Positions 27,199-36,194 of a DNA stretch of 44,771 bases are shown here, piece by piece. This DNA comes from Companilactobacillus furfuricola. GTDB taxonomy: Bacteria; Bacillota; Bacilli; Lactobacillales; Lactobacillaceae. The notes under the pieces were generated by a model. The model had not been told where the DNA came from. It saw only the letters and a program-made list of their open reading frames with translations, and searched no databases. The position numbers and the translations under genes are program-made. Location of the stretch: assembly GCF_003946325.1 (NCBI RefSeq), contig NZ_RHNT01000016.1, positions 1-44,771 on the forward strand, written 5' to 3'. The stretch's first letter is position 1; every line of letters begins with the position of its first letter.

Positions 27199-28229
27199 CA
27201 TTAACCACAGAAGATTTTGACTACGATTTACCAGAAGAATTGATCGCCCAAACGCCGATCAAAGATCGTGACCATTCACGACTACTAGTTTTGGATCACG
27301 AAACTGGTGCTTACGAAGATAAGCATTTTTACGATATCTTGGATTACTTGAATCCAGGGGACGCTTTAGTTATGAACAACTCACGAGTTTTGCCAGCTCG
27401 CCTATATGGAACAAAAGAAGACACTGACGGACACGAAGAAGTCTTACTTTTGAACAATACCGAAGGCGACAAGTGGGAAGTATTAATGAAACCAGCTCGC
27501 CGTGCACATCCAGGAACAGTCATCACCTTTGGCGATGGCCAACTAAAAGCAACCGTCGAAGAAGATTTGGAACACGGCGGCAAGATCATCGAGTTCCACT
27601 ACGACGGCATTTTCTTGGAGATCTTGGAAAAATTAGGTGAAATGCCATTGCCTCCTTACATCAAGGAAAAACTGGACGACCCTGATCGTTATCAAACAGT
27701 CTACGCCAAAGAAAATGGTTCAGCCGCCGCACCAACAGCCGGTCTGCACTGGACCAAAGACTTACTAGAAAAAGTCCAAGAAAAAGGCGTCAAACTAGTT
27801 TATCTAACACTGCACGTAGGACTGGGAACTTTTAGACCAGTTACAGAATCAGACATCAGCAAACACGTCATGCACTCAGAATTCTACCGTTTAGATGAAG
27901 ACTCAGCTAAAACATTGAACGAAGTGAGAAAAAACGGTGGCAAGATCGTAGCAACCGGAACAACTTCGATCAGAACCCTAGAAACAATCGGAACAAAATT
28001 CAACGGAGAGATCAAAGCCGACAGTGGCTGGACAGACATCTTCATCAAACCAGGCTACGAGTGGAAAGTAGTCGACGAATTCATCACCAACTTCCACCTA
28101 CCAAAATCAACACTAGTAATGTTAGTAGCAGCATTCACCGGACGTGAAAACATCTTAAATGCTTATAAGCATGCTATCGATGAAAAGTATCGGTTCTTCA
28201 GCTTTGGGGACGCCATGTTTATAAAGTAG
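27195..28229 (+). CDS. queA: QueA, S-adenosylmethionine:tRNA ribosyltransferase-isomerase
   Basis: A 344-residue enzyme that transfers and isomerises the ribosyl group of S-adenosylmethionine onto preQ1 at tRNA position 34, giving epoxyqueuosine. Family motifs include the N-terminal [34 protein letters not shown] and [13 protein letters not shown]. The length is standard. Its ATG overlaps the ruvB stop by four bases (ATGA). The next queuosine gene, tgt, is 658 bases downstream, an unusually long gap filled with hairpin repeats, whereas in many relatives the two are adjacent. The 3' third uses noticeably more A/C-rich codons, a mild compositional change. Confidence 0.97.
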   Translation: MTLTTEDFDYDLPEELIAQTPIKDRDHSRLLVLDHETGAYEDKHFYDILDYLNPGDALVMNNSRVLPARLYGTKEDTDGHEEVLLLNNTEGDKWEVLMKPARRAHPGTVITFGDGQLKATVEEDLEHGGKIIEFHYDGIFLEILEKLGEMPLPPYIKEKLDDPDRYQTVYAKENGSAAAPTAGLHWTKDLLEKVQEKGVKLVYLTLHVGLGTFRPVTESDISKHVMHSEFYRLDEDSAKTLNEVRKNGGKIVATGTTSIRTLETIGTKFNGEIKADSGWTDIFIKPGYEWKVVDEFITNFHLPKSTLVMLVAAFTGRENILNAYKHAIDEKYRFFSFGDAMFIK

Positions 28230-28238
28230 AGAGCGGAA

Positions 28239-28336
28239 GGCGACGGGTAGCTGCTGAGGATTAACGCGGGTGGTCGAACAAGGTGCGACGAAGTCGTGCC
28301 TCGACCACCCGCGTTAACCGGAGGCTGCTGTCGCCT
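28239..28336. repeat. Long imperfect hairpin repeat downstream of queA
   Basis: The core TTAACGCGGGTGGTCGA (28261-28277) pairs perfectly over 17 bp with 28301-28317. Outer GGCGAC/GTCGCC (28239-28244, 28330-28335) and an inner GCGAC/GTCGT helix extend it to nearly 100 bases. It is GC-rich against its surroundings and lacks a following T-run on the plus strand, so it is not a standard terminator. The shape is like palindromic mobile repeats. Confidence 0.8.
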
Positions 28337-28394
28337 GGAGCTCGTTTTCTGCAATCAGAACCAGAAAAGCAAAACAGCACCAATCCCTGCAGCA
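28289..28394 (+). repeat. 106-bp direct repeat, first copy
   Basis: It matches 28484-28589 at a constant offset of 195 bases with about five mismatches. It begins in the apical loop of the long hairpin (CGAAGTCGTGCC) and runs through GGAGCTCGTTTTCTGCAATC to CCCTGCAGCA. Confidence 0.85.
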
Positions 28395-28483
28395 TTCAAA
28401 ATAGGAAAAACAAAACGGCCTCTATCCTAACCATGACTGATACTTTTGCTATCAAAGATATTGTAGAAATCCATAGTAGGTGG

Positions 28484-28589
28484 CGAAGTCGTGCCTCGAC
28501 CACCTGTACTAACCGGAGGCCGCTGTCGCCTGGAGCTCGTTTTCTGCAATCAGAACCAGAAAAGCAAAACAGCACCAATCCCTGCAGCA
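28484..28589 (+). repeat. 106-bp direct repeat, second copy
   Basis: This partner of 28289-28394 lacks the left arm of the long hairpin. It instead forms a short stem with GGTGG just upstream (28479-28483) against CCACC, so the palindrome was rebuilt in shorter form. The remaining sequence of the queA-tgt gap (28590-28835) shows nothing recognisable. Confidence 0.85.
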
Positions 28590-28835
28590 GTCAGAACCAG
28601 AAAAAACACATCAGCTTCCATCCCAACTATGCCTGATCCTTTTACGACAAAGGTTGCTGTCTGAAATACTTTTGACTAGCAGTAAATGGAAAAGTCTCCC
28701 AGTCAGGCAAGGCCTCTCTAACCATACTTTTCCTAAGCAACAAATCCCCACCAGATCAAGAAAATCAATATTATTATATTTCCACTTTGACCACAACCAA
28801 CAAAACCTGTTTAATATAACTGAAAAGAAAAACAC

Positions 28836-28873
28836 AAAAATGGAGAAGAACAGCGGTTTTTCTCCATTTTTTT
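28836..28873 (+). terminator. Intrinsic terminator just before tgt
   Basis: AAAAATGGAGAA pairs perfectly with TTCTCCATTTTT over 12 bp, followed by a run of seven T, ending 14 bases before the tgt start and just before its AGGAAGG ribosome binding site. Either it ends an upstream RNA, with tgt transcribed by read-through, or it is a tgt leader attenuator. No preQ1 riboswitch consensus is visible nearby. Confidence 0.75.
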
Positions 28874-28875
28874 AG

Positions 28876-30033
<1,158 letters not shown>

Positions 30034-30124
30034 TATTATTGAATAAATGTTTTCGTTTTCTGGATACCACATGTAATATTTGGTATCCTATATTTATATG
30101 GAATAAATTAACGAGGTGGAAAAT

Positions 30125-30610
30125 TTGGATATATTAACTCTAGGAGCCGCAGCAGCCGGTGGAGTTGGACAATATGGAATGTTAATTTTCATCATTATCT
30201 TATTTGTAGGTATGTACTTCATTTCAATTCGTCCACAAAGAAAACAACAACAAAAGCGTCAAGAAATGCTTAAACAAATGTCAAAAGGCGACAAAGTCAT
30301 GACACTTGGTGGAATCAAAGGAACTGTAGAATCGATCGATCGTGACAGCAAAGAAGTTGTCGTTGATTGCGATGGTATTTACTTAACATTTGATTTGAAC
30401 TTTATCAGAAAAGCAACACCTGCTGACAATGTTAAAGACAGTACTAATAAGAACGCTACTAAAGCAACCGAAGAAAAGCCTGCTGAAGCAAAAGAAACAT
30501 CTGAAAAAGCTGAAAGCACAGAACCTGCTAAGGAAGATGCACCAGCTGACAAAGATTCAACAGAGGATGCTCCAAAAGAAGAAGCAAAATCAGAAGATAA
30601 CGATAAATAA
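30125..30610 (+). CDS. yajC: YajC, preprotein translocase accessory subunit
   Basis: A small Sec-translocon-associated membrane protein of about 161 residues. One transmembrane helix (MLIFIIILFVGMYFI, about residues 19-33) is followed by the basic segment RPQRKQQQKRQEM and the conserved GDKVMTLGGIKGTVESIDRD domain. The C-terminal ~60 residues are a low-complexity Lys/Glu/Ala tail, longer than in many homologues. The frame opens at a GTG at 30116, but that overlaps the GAGGTGG ribosome binding site; a TTG at 30125 has correct spacing and is the likelier start. The position after tgt is the usual one. A terminator follows. Confidence 0.92.
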   Translation: MDILTLGAAAAGGVGQYGMLIFIIILFVGMYFISIRPQRKQQQKRQEMLKQMSKGDKVMTLGGIKGTVESIDRDSKEVVVDCDGIYLTFDLNFIRKATPADNVKDSTNKNATKATEEKPAEAKETSEKAESTEPAKEDAPADKDSTEDAPKEEAKSEDNDK

Positions 30611-30620
30611 TTTATTACAA

Positions 30621-30679
30621 AATAAGTCAAAATACTCAAGGGTAATATCTTGAATAGATTTGGCTTATTTTTTTTATTT
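30621..30679 (+). terminator. Terminator after yajC
   Basis: AATAAGTCAAA pairs with TTTGGCTTATT (one wobble), with an inner CAAG/CTTG helix, followed by a long T-run. Confidence 0.85.
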
Positions 30680-30923
30680 TTTTCTATAAAAAATACGTTA
30701 GAATTATTTTATGTGATATTCTATTTATAGATAAAAAATCCAAGTAATGATGAATACAACTATGATGCATGAAAGTTTTTGAAATATGACATCATAATTG
30801 GTTTTTTCAAGAAAGCATGAGGAAGAGCAGAAAATGGATCGATGATGATGAATATTGGCCAGTTGATAATATTTGATATTAGTAAATAAGTTTGCAAAAA
30901 TAATAACATCTTACAGAAAATAC

Positions 30924-30954
30924 TTGCCTTAGAGCATACTCGAAGGTTTAAGAT
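30924..30954 (+). promoter_or_regulatory. MerR-type promoter (19-bp spacer) upstream of zwf
   Basis: TTGCCT (30924-30929) and TAAGAT (30949-30954) are separated by 19 bases. An inverted repeat CCTTAGAG/CTCGAAGG (one mismatch) sits across the spacer. Over-long spacers with a dyad are the hallmark of MerR-activated promoters. The first gene downstream is zwf, 107 bases on. Confidence 0.55.
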
Positions 30955-30984
30955 GTTTCTAAATTACAAATAAACTAGTTAAAG

Positions 30985-31039
30985 AGCATCATCAAGGCGA
31001 TTTATATCGCAATGTTGTAGAATTGATCTGCATGATGCT
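30985..31039 (+). promoter_or_regulatory. Hairpin in the zwf leader
   Basis: AGCATCAT (30985-30992) pairs perfectly with ATGATGCT (31032-31039), enclosing GCGAT/ATCGC. It ends just before the AAAAGGAGA ribosome binding site. It may modulate translation or mRNA stability. The rest of the 450-base yajC-zwf gap (30680-30923) is AT-rich and shows no gene that I can support. Confidence 0.45.
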
Positions 31040-31060
31040 TCAATAAAAGGAGACAGACGT

Positions 31061-32500
31061 ATGGCAAATGAAAAAAGAGCGGTGTTTATCATTTTTGGAG
31101 GTTCTGGAGACCTCGCCCACAGAAAACTTTATCCAGCTTTGTACAACTTGTACAAAACAGGTGATTTGAAAGAACATTTTGCAGTTATTGGTACAGCCAG
31201 ACGACCATGGAGTGACGATTACTATCGTTCAACTGTGGTTGAATCGCTGAAAGATATCGATGACGATGAGAAAATGATGGAAGAATTCGCAAAGCATTTC
31301 TTCTATCAATCACATGACGTTACTGACTCAGACCACTACATCGCTTTGAAACAACTCGCTGCCAAACTAGATGACCAGTTCGACACTGGAAGTAACCGGG
31401 TTTATTACATGGCCATTGCTCCAAGATTTTTCGGCACAGTTGCCGAACACATTAACTCAGAAGGTTTGAAAACAAATGGTTTCAACCGACTCGTGATCGA
31501 GAAGCCTTTCGGTCGTTCATTTGATAGTGCTTGCGAATTGAACAGTTCGTTGACCAAGACTTTCTCCGAAGAAGAGATTTATCGTATGGACCACTATTTA
31601 GGTAAGTTCATGGTCCAACAATTTACTAATATCAGACTAAATAATCCTCAGCTTGAAAAAGCCTTGAACAATCAGTATGTCTCAAATGTTCAAGTGACAC
31701 TTTCAGAATCATTGGGTGTTGAAGACCGTGGCGGTTATTATGAAACAGCTGGTGTCCTCCGTGATATGATCCAAAACCATATTATGCAGATCATTGGTGC
31801 TGTTGCTATGGATAAGCCAGCAAAGCTCGATTCAGACTCGATCCACGAAGTTAAACGTGATGTTTTTGATAGCTTGAAAGTTCTACAACCGGATGAAGTT
31901 GACCGTGATTTTGTTCGGGGACAATACGATGAAGATGCTACTGGCAAATTGAAGGCTTATCGTGATGAAGATAATGTTGATCCTAAGTCAAATATCGAGA
32001 CCTTCGCGGCTGGCAAGATCATGTTAGAAAACTCACGCTGGGACAATGTTCCATTCTACGTCCGTTCAGGTAAGAGAATGCCAGTCAAATCTTCACGGAT
32101 CGATATCGTTTTTAATGATAAGATCAAAGAACTAGGTTTGAATCCTAATACAACGGTGATATTTTTGATCGAGCCGGAAAATGGCAGTTCGATCCTAGTT
32201 AATGGTATCGATTATAAGGAAGCTAACCAAGACTTCATTAGTTTCCCTGAAGATCCGCACTTCTTTGATAATGAACGTGAGGCTTATGAAAATCTCATGA
32301 TCGATATTTTAGATGGCAATAAGATCCACTTTACTCTTTGGAATGAATTGCAAAACGCTTGGAAATATGTTGATGTAATTAGAAATCAATGGGATAATGA
32401 AACTCCTGATTTTCCAAATTATATGAGTAAGACTATGGGTCCCGATGCTGCAGCTGAGTTGCTTGAACGCGACGGAAATTCTTGGGTCTGGGACGACTAA
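31061..32500 (+). CDS. zwf: Glucose-6-phosphate 1-dehydrogenase
   Basis: A 479-residue enzyme oxidising glucose 6-phosphate to 6-phosphogluconolactone with NADP+, the entry of the pentose phosphate/phosphoketolase route. The coenzyme motif is GGSGDLAHRKLYPALYNLY (near residue 15), the conserved VIEKPFGRSFDSA lies near 148, and the catalytic His is in RMDHYLGKFMVQ (near 180). The length is standard. AAAGGAGA precedes the ATG. It has its own promoter region with a MerR-type dyad and a leader hairpin, hinting at regulation by stress or redox; the regulator is not adjacent. dinB follows closely on the same strand. Confidence 0.97.
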   Translation: MANEKRAVFIIFGGSGDLAHRKLYPALYNLYKTGDLKEHFAVIGTARRPWSDDYYRSTVVESLKDIDDDEKMMEEFAKHFFYQSHDVTDSDHYIALKQLAAKLDDQFDTGSNRVYYMAIAPRFFGTVAEHINSEGLKTNGFNRLVIEKPFGRSFDSACELNSSLTKTFSEEEIYRMDHYLGKFMVQQFTNIRLNNPQLEKALNNQYVSNVQVTLSESLGVEDRGGYYETAGVLRDMIQNHIMQIIGAVAMDKPAKLDSDSIHEVKRDVFDSLKVLQPDEVDRDFVRGQYDEDATGKLKAYRDEDNVDPKSNIETFAAGKIMLENSRWDNVPFYVRSGKRMPVKSSRIDIVFNDKIKELGLNPNTTVIFLIEPENGSSILVNGIDYKEANQDFISFPEDPHFFDNEREAYENLMIDILDGNKIHFTLWNELQNAWKYVDVIRNQWDNETPDFPNYMSKTMGPDAAAELLERDGNSWVWDD

Positions 32501-32512
32501 TTGGTGGTGTAA

Positions 32513-33649
32513 ATCATCGGATTTTTAAAGATTCCAATTATAGTTGAAGAAAACCGAAAGATCATCCATGTTGACATGGATGCTTTTTTTGCGTCTTGCG
32601 AAGAACGAGAGCATCCAGAATATAAGAAGAAGTGTTTGATCGTGGCACCTGATCCACGGAAGAATAATCATCACGGGGTCGTGACGACAGCGAATTACAA
32701 TGCCCGAAAATACGGAGCGCATTCGGCCATGCCGGCTCAGCAAGCGATCGAGTTGATCCCCAAGGAGAAACTAGTTATCGCTCCACCAAATTTCGAACTT
32801 TACCGCAAGACTTCGGAGTACATTCATAATATTTTTGCGGAAGTAACGGATACTTATCAATCAGTGGCTTTGGATGAAGCGTATTTGGATGTTACGAAGA
32901 ATAATTTAGATGAACCTAATGTGATGAAGGTGGCTAATTATATTCAACAACGGATCGTTAAAGAGACTAAGTTAACTTGTTCAGTAGGGATGTCATACAA
33001 TAAATTTTTAGCCAAGATGGCTTCTGATTACCGCAAACCATTTGGTCGGACGATCATTCTAGGTGCATACGCCGAAGATTTCTTGAAGCCGATCCTGATC
33101 GAGAAATTTAATGGTATCGGAAAAACGACGCAAAAACGTCTGCATGAGATGAATATTTTTACAGGTGAGGATCTGCAAAACTTAGATCAGGATACTTTTA
33201 TCGATACGTTTGGTAAAATGGGGTATGTAATGTTTCGTCGAGTGCACGGGATCGATGACTCTCCAGTAGAAAGTCAAAGGACTCGTAAGTCGATCGGACG
33301 TGAACGGACTTATATCCACAATATTGTATACAGTGCAGATGTGTTGCAAGAATTGCGGAAATTAGCCAAAATGGTCAGCACTGATTTGAAGAAGAAACGC
33401 CAGCACGGTAAGACAGTAGTGTTGAAATTACGCGATTCAGATTTTGAAACGGTTACTAAGCGGATGACTTTTCAAGATTACGTTCAAGGTGAAGATGAGA
33501 TTTATCAAGTAGCCACAGAGATTTATAATAAGTTGAACGTGACCGATAAGAAGATCAGATTACTCGGGATCACGGTCACTAATCTCGATCCACTTTCTTA
33601 TGAAGAAGTGCGACTAAATTTGTTTTCAAGCGAGGATAATAATGAATAG
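32513..33649 (+). CDS. dinB: DNA polymerase IV (DinB), with no ATG/GTG/TTG start in frame
   Basis: A Y-family translesion polymerase of up to about 378 residues. The conserved start segment IIHVDMDAFFASCEE and the catalytic SVALDEAYLDVT (Asp-Glu) are present, as are helix-hairpin-helix and little-finger regions. The first ATG in frame (32576) would fall inside HVD-MD and remove the first catalytic Asp, so translation must begin upstream. The frame is open only from 32513 (TAA at 32510), and this stretch contains no ATG, GTG or TTG. A GGTGGTG (32503-32509) is well placed for ATC at 32513 or 32516; ATT (32531, 32537) and ATA (32540) also occur. Its end overlaps nrnA by 8 bases. Confidence 0.9.
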   Translation: MIGFLKIPIIVEENRKIIHVDMDAFFASCEEREHPEYKKKCLIVAPDPRKNNHHGVVTTANYNARKYGAHSAMPAQQAIELIPKEKLVIAPPNFELYRKTSEYIHNIFAEVTDTYQSVALDEAYLDVTKNNLDEPNVMKVANYIQQRIVKETKLTCSVGMSYNKFLAKMASDYRKPFGRTIILGAYAEDFLKPILIEKFNGIGKTTQKRLHEMNIFTGEDLQNLDQDTFIDTFGKMGYVMFRRVHGIDDSPVESQRTRKSIGRERTYIHNIVYSADVLQELRKLAKMVSTDLKKKRQHGKTVVLKLRDSDFETVTKRMTFQDYVQGEDEIYQVATEIYNKLNVTDKKIRLLGITVTNLDPLSYEEVRLNLFSSEDNNE

Positions 33650-34598
33650 TTTTTCAGAAATTGCACAATCGATCAAAGAGTACGACAAGATCATCATTTT
33701 GCGCCACACGAATCCTGATCCCGATGCTTTAGGATCACAACGAGGTTTAGCTAATGCTATCAAAGAAGCTTATCCTGAAAAGTCGGTCTTATTAGGTGGC
33801 AATAATGTCGAAGGTCTGAAGTGGCTCTCAACGATGGATGAAGTTAGTGATGACAACTTTAAAGATGCTTTAGTGATCGTAACCGATACTGCTAATACGG
33901 AACGGATCGATGATGACCGTTATAATAATGGTAAGTTTTTGATCAAGATCGATCATCATCCTAATGACGATCAATATGGCGATCAGTTGTTCGTGAATAC
34001 TGATGCTAGTTCTTCATCTGAGATCATTGCTGATTTGATTGCTGAAGTCAGTGATCTGAAATTAACGAAAAATGTTGCTTATTATTTATATGCTGGTATA
34101 GTTGGTGACACTGGTCGCTTCCTTTACCCAGCAACGACTCAACATACGATGAACGTTGCTGGTGAATTTTTAGCCCTCGGGATCGATGCTAAAGATATCA
34201 ATATCAAAATGAATGAGATCACGTTGGCTCAAGCTAAATTACAAGGCGAGTTATTCAATCGCTTGAAGATCGATGAATCAGGCGCAGCTGTGGCTGTCAT
34301 TGATCAAGCTTTGATCGATAAGTTAAATATCACTCGTGAACAAGCTAATTCAGTCGTTTCTACGCCAGGACGTTTACACGAAGTTCACGCTTGGTTAGAA
34401 GCTGTTGAAAAAGACGATGGTACCTTTAGAATGCATTTACGTTCTCAAGGACCGATCATCAATGAATTAGCAAAAGAGCACAATGGCGGTGGCCATCCCT
34501 TAGCTAGTGGTGCTGATGCTAAAGATTTAGCTGAAGTCGAAGAAATGTTTCAAGAACTGATCCAAATAGTAAATGACTACTATAAGAAAGGTGAATAG
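33642..34598 (+). CDS. nrnA: DHH/DHHA1 phosphoesterase, NrnA-like
   Basis: A 318-residue DHH-family phosphoesterase, probably the bifunctional oligoribonuclease and 3'-phosphoadenosine 5'-phosphate phosphatase NrnA, which finishes RNA decay and recycles pAp. Metal-binding motifs are visible: RHTNPDPDALGSQ (N-terminal), VTDTANTERI, KIDHHPNDD (the DHH signature) and the C-terminal DHHA1 glycine motif NGGGHPLASGA. The start overlaps the last 8 bases of dinB and the next gene begins immediately after its stop, so it sits in a tightly coupled dinB-nrnA-helicase unit. A cyclic-di-AMP-linear-dinucleotide phosphodiesterase role is possible for the family. Confidence 0.9.
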   Translation: MNSFSEIAQSIKEYDKIIILRHTNPDPDALGSQRGLANAIKEAYPEKSVLLGGNNVEGLKWLSTMDEVSDDNFKDALVIVTDTANTERIDDDRYNNGKFLIKIDHHPNDDQYGDQLFVNTDASSSSEIIADLIAEVSDLKLTKNVAYYLYAGIVGDTGRFLYPATTQHTMNVAGEFLALGIDAKDINIKMNEITLAQAKLQGELFNRLKIDESGAAVAVIDQALIDKLNITREQANSVVSTPGRLHEVHAWLEAVEKDDGTFRMHLRSQGPIINELAKEHNGGGHPLASGADAKDLAEVEEMFQELIQIVNDYYKKGE

Positions 34599-35945
34599 AT
34601 GACAAAATTTTCACAATACAATTTTAAAGATGCAATCAATGCATCACTGAAAGATATCAACTTTGATGAACCTACGGAGGTCCAAGAAGCTGTTATCCCA
34701 TTGGTAAATAAGAAGAAGGACGTAATCGTCCAATCAATGACTGGTTCAGGGAAGACGCATGCTTTCCTATTGCCGATCCTCAATTCGATCACCAAAGAAC
34801 CTACAGTCCAAGCTTTGATCGCCACGCCGAGTCGTGAATTGGCTTATCAAATTTACGAAGATACTCAGGCGATCTTGAAGAATTTTGGCGAAGACTACAA
34901 TGCTTTTATCTTTGTCGGTGGAACTGACAAACAACGTCAGCAAAGAAAACTTGCTGCTCATCAGCCACAGATCGCCATCGGGACTCCTGGACGCCTGTGG
35001 GATTTGATCAAGGAAAATGACTTACATGTCGAAAATGTTGAGCGCTTTATCGTCGATGAAGCCGATATGACATTGGATATGGGCTTTTTAGATGACGTTA
35101 TTAATATTGCTGCGAAGATGCCAGAACACCATGAGACAGCCGTCTTCTCAGCAACTATTCCTCAAAAGCTAGAACCATTTTTGCAAAAGTATTTAACAGG
35201 TCCAAAGAAGATCGAGATCAAGAATTCGCACGTTATCTCTAAGAATGTTGATAACTGGTTAATGTTTACTCACGGACGCGATAAAAAAGCGATGATCTAC
35301 AAATTAATGACTATCGGTGAACCATACATGGTCTTAGTCTTTGCTAATACTAAAAAGACCGTAGATAGTATTTATGAATACTTGAAACAACAAGGACTTA
35401 AAGTGGCTCGACTTCACGGTGGATTGACGCCTCGTGAAAGAAAACGGGTCATGAAGCAGATCGAGAATTTAGAATTTCAATTTGTCGTAGCCACGGATCT
35501 GGCTGCTCGTGGTATTGATATCAATGGTGTATCTCATGTGATCAACGCTGAGATTCCTGATGACCTTGAATTCTTTATCCATCGTGTTGGTCGGACTGGC
35601 CGTAATGGGATGTCAGGAATTGCTATTACTTTGTATGATCCCGGTGAGGAAAATAAAGTCGCTGAGATCGAGCATATGGGCATCAAGTTCCAACCTAAGG
35701 AAATCAAGAACGGTGAGATCGTAGATGGTTACGACCGTGACCGTCGTGTTCAGCGTAAGGCTACGACTGAAAAACTTGATACTAAGCTAGTTGGTTATGT
35801 TAAGAAACAAAAGGTCAAGCGCAAACCTGGCTACAAGAAGAAGATCAAGAATGCTATCTCGACTGAGAAGCGTCAACAAAGACGGATCAAGAATCGTCAA
35901 GAGAAGCGTGATCTTCGAAAAGCTCGTCGTAACAAATCACTGTAG
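34599..35945 (+). CDS. cshB: DEAD-box RNA helicase, CshB-like
   Basis: A 448-residue ATP-dependent RNA helicase. Visible motifs in order: Q-motif region (PTEVQEAVIP), Walker A SMTGSGKTHAF, Ia PSRELA, Ib GTPGR, II VDEADM (DEAD), III FSATIP, IV VFANTKKT, V ATDLAARGIDI and VI HRVGRTGRNG. The C-terminal ~70 residues are strongly basic (Lys/Arg-rich), typical of RNA-binding tails. The family unwinds RNA duplexes in ribosome assembly, RNA decay and cold adaptation. The gene starts directly after the nrnA stop. The CshB label rests on overall architecture and neighbourhood, and is less certain than the family. Confidence 0.92.
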   Translation: MTKFSQYNFKDAINASLKDINFDEPTEVQEAVIPLVNKKKDVIVQSMTGSGKTHAFLLPILNSITKEPTVQALIATPSRELAYQIYEDTQAILKNFGEDYNAFIFVGGTDKQRQQRKLAAHQPQIAIGTPGRLWDLIKENDLHVENVERFIVDEADMTLDMGFLDDVINIAAKMPEHHETAVFSATIPQKLEPFLQKYLTGPKKIEIKNSHVISKNVDNWLMFTHGRDKKAMIYKLMTIGEPYMVLVFANTKKTVDSIYEYLKQQGLKVARLHGGLTPRERKRVMKQIENLEFQFVVATDLAARGIDINGVSHVINAEIPDDLEFFIHRVGRTGRNGMSGIAITLYDPGEENKVAEIEHMGIKFQPKEIKNGEIVDGYDRDRRVQRKATTEKLDTKLVGYVKKQKVKRKPGYKKKIKNAISTEKRQQRRIKNRQEKRDLRKARRNKSL

Positions 35946-35961
35946 TTAATGACCATAAATA

Positions 35962-35990
35962 TTGACAAATCAGCGGTTTAAAATTAAAAT
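35962..35990 (+). promoter_or_regulatory. Promoter of the alaS T-box leader
   Basis: A perfect -35 TTGACA (35962-35967), a 17-base spacer and a -10 TAAAAT (35985-35990) lie just upstream of the T-box stem I. Confidence 0.7.
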
Positions 35991-35994
35991 TTCT

Positions 35995-36171
35995 ACTGGA
36001 TATAATAAATAGCACCAATTCTTAAGAGAAGGCTAGTAGGTGAGAATGCCGAGAAGATGACTATTTATTGCTGCCAGTTAATTTTTGAAATATATAAATT
36101 TGTTGAGAGGCAAACGATAATCGTTGCAAACAAGGTGGTACCGCGCATGGGCGTCCTTGATTTTTGCAGCG
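35995..36171 (+). promoter_or_regulatory. T-box riboswitch for alanyl-tRNA synthetase, GCU specifier
   Basis: Stem I is visible: ACTGG (35995) with CCAGT (36074-36078), then ATAAATAG with CTATTTAT. The specifier loop between the two 3' segments reads T-GCT-G, placing the alanine codon GCU at 36070-36072. An AGTA bulge lies in the upper stem. The T-box sequence AAGGTGGTACCGCG (36132-36145) would pair with uncharged tRNA(Ala) to form the antiterminator. The competing terminator uses CAAGG/CCTTG followed by ATTTTTG. Uncharged tRNA(Ala) should raise alaS expression. Confidence 0.93.
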
Positions 36172-36194
36172 ATTTTTGTTTTAAGGGAGAATAA

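Noticed and set aside
28283-28636. 117-codon open frame between queA and tgt
   Set aside because: It runs straight through the hairpin and the 106-bp direct repeat, so its internal peptide repeat mirrors DNA repetition; no ribosome binding site or family resemblance.
30806-30880. Possible small peptide or gene remnant in the yajC-zwf gap
   Set aside because: A short ATG frame of about 19 codons exists but has no ribosome binding site and no recognisable similarity.
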